From Pseudopedobacter saltans (GTDB lineage: Bacteria; Bacteroidota; Bacteroidia; Chitinophagales; Chitinophagaceae): a stretch of DNA of 6,183 bases. Position 1 is the stretch's first letter. Each line of letters begins with the position of its first letter. The position numbers and the translations under genes were made by a program. Positions 5,255 to 6,183 of the stretch are shown here, piece after piece. The notes beneath the pieces are model-generated. The model did not search any database, was not told the DNA's origin, and saw only the letters and a program-made list of their open reading frames with translations. The stretch is from positions 1-6,183 of the forward strand of contig QFOI01000395.1 of assembly GCA_003241175.1 (NCBI GenBank), in the 5' to 3' direction.

Positions 5255-6183
5255 TTAAAAACTATTCAATAACCACTCTTTTACAGCATCAAAGTCAGCT
5301 GGCAATTCAACTGCAATTTTTTCTTTTCCTAAGAGGTATTTTGCATCCTCAGGAATGGGGATTTTTTTCCCTATTACTTCTTCCACTACATCAGGAAATT
5401 TAACAGGATGAGCTGTCTCTAGTATAAAACCTGTATTGCCACTATTAGCAGCTTGATAGTCTGCTAATGCCCGATAAGCCACAGCTCCATGAGGATCTAA
5501 TATATAGTTCGTTTTATGATACACTTCCGCAATTGTCTCTTTAGTCACTTCATCCGAAATGCTTACACTGCTTACCTTTCCTTTCAGAGCAGGGAAATTT
5601 TGTTGGAATATTTCCAATATACGAACAAAGTTACTTGGATCGCCCACGTCCATCGCATTAGAAATCGTCGCTACTGCTTTCTGCGGAGCATATTGACCGC
5701 TTTCAAAATATTTTGGGATTTCATCATTACTATTGGTCGCCGCAATAAAATGCTTCACCGGAAGACCTGAAGCATTCGCCAAAATACCCGCACAGATATT
5801 TCCGAAATTACCGCTAGGTACACATATAACGGGAGGTTCTTGCCGAGTTTTTATCCACTGTTGGTAAGCAAAGAAATAATATAGTTGCTGCGGTAGCCAA
5901 CGAGACACATTGATAGAATTAGCCGATGTCAATACCATTTTATCATTGAGTTCCTCATCCATAAAAGCTTGTTTGACTATGGCTTGACAATCATCAAAAG
6001 CACCTTCTATTTCCAAAGCCTTGATATTTTGTCCACATGTTGTCAGTTGCAGTTCTTGTATTGGACTAACTTTTCCTTTTGGATACAGTATAACGACTTC
6101 AACACCTTCAACTCCAAGAAAACCATTGGCAACAGCACCTCCAGTATCCCCAGAAGTCGCAACCAAAACTATTGTTTTCTTTT
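5255..6183 (-). CDS. thrC: Threonine synthase, C-terminal part (5' end outside window)
   Basis: This PLP enzyme converts O-phosphohomoserine to threonine, the last step of threonine biosynthesis. About 308 codons are present and the frame is open to the window edge (residues K-K-T-I-V-L precede VATSGDTGG). Recognisable blocks are 'VATSGDTGGAVANGF', the loop that binds the substrate/PLP phosphate; 'LYPKGKVSPIQELQLTT'; 'LTSANSINVSRWLPQQLYYF'; 'CVPSGNFGNICAGILA'; 'FIAATNSNDEIPKYF'; 'AMDVGDPSNFVRI'; and 'LDPHGAVAYRAL'. About 125 N-terminal residues, including the Schiff-base lysine, should lie to the right. The TTG at 6164-6166 is an internal leucine codon, not a start. The stop is followed by a hairpin, so thrC is the last gene of its transcript; in many Bacteroidota it follows thrA and thrB, which cannot be seen here. 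Confidence 0.95.
   Translation of the reverse strand, partial: KKTIVLVATSGDTGGAVANGFLGVEGVEVVILYPKGKVSPIQELQLTTCGQNIKALEIEGAFDDCQAIVKQAFMDEELNDKMVLTSANSINVSRWLPQQLYYFFAYQQWIKTRQEPPVICVPSGNFGNICAGILANASGLPVKHFIAATNSNDEIPKYFESGQYAPQKAVATISNAMDVGDPSNFVRILEIFQQNFPALKGKVSSVSISDEVTKETIAEVYHKTNYILDPHGAVAYRALADYQAANSGNTGFILETAHPVKFPDVVEEVIGKKIPIPEDAKYLLGKEKIAVELPADFDAVKEWLLNSF

Noticed and set aside
5516..5770. Plus-strand open frame inside thrC
   Set aside because: thrC is conserved and intact across this stretch, so the frame is a shadow.
6164..6166. TTG as the start codon of threonine synthase
   Set aside because: The frame continues upstream to the window edge with K-K-T-I-V-L leading into the conserved loop, and a start here would remove the PLP lysine region; the codon is an internal leucine.

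Overview
The window reads as chromosomal DNA from a member of the Bacteroidota, probably Sphingobacteriales or a relative. It is AT-rich and gene-dense, start codons are preceded by A-rich stretches instead of Shine-Dalgarno sequences, and three genes have a TAnnTTTG box (the -7 element of the Bacteroidota primary sigma factor) just upstream of the start. The protein families fit as well: a DUF983 zinc-ribbon membrane protein, a short FklB-like FKBP, a Bacteroidota-type NdpA homologue and threonine synthase. I see no rRNA, tRNA, CRISPR array, insertion sequence or phage gene.

Layout. Positions 1-204 (minus) hold the N-terminal cupin part of an AraC-type regulator that runs off the left edge. 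A DUF983 protein (294-770, plus) faces an FKBP-type peptidyl-prolyl isomerase (807-1244, minus), and a strong bidirectional terminator hairpin lies between them. After a 170-bp divergent spacer containing a perfect 18-bp dyad comes a two-helix membrane protein of unknown function (1415-2017, plus). Its stop codon overlaps that of a convergent monofunctional peptidoglycan transglycosylase, mtgA (2014-2619, minus). Divergent from mtgA is an apparent three-gene operon (plus): NdpA-family nucleoid-associated protein (2787-3833), small lipoprotein of unknown function (3849-4262) and exported class II cyclic-nucleotide phosphodiesterase of the metallo-beta-lactamase fold (4267-5211). A second hairpin separates this operon from threonine synthase (5255-6183, minus), whose 5' end is outside the window.

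Most of this is ordinary core-type genome. The observation most worth attention is at mtgA. The main reading frame lacks the membrane anchor expected for this family, but a good anchor (an ATG, then Lys/Arg, then a hydrophobic run) lies directly upstream in another frame and ends in a TGA that overlaps the ATG of the catalytic part. This looks like a one-base deletion, a sequencing error, or a translational coupling or frameshift arrangement. Secondary points are the dyad at 1355-1372, the nearly leaderless start of the NdpA gene, and the pairing of an unknown lipoprotein with a periplasmic cyclic-nucleotide phosphodiesterase behind a nucleoid-protein gene. I found no clear sign of a wholly new multi-gene system.
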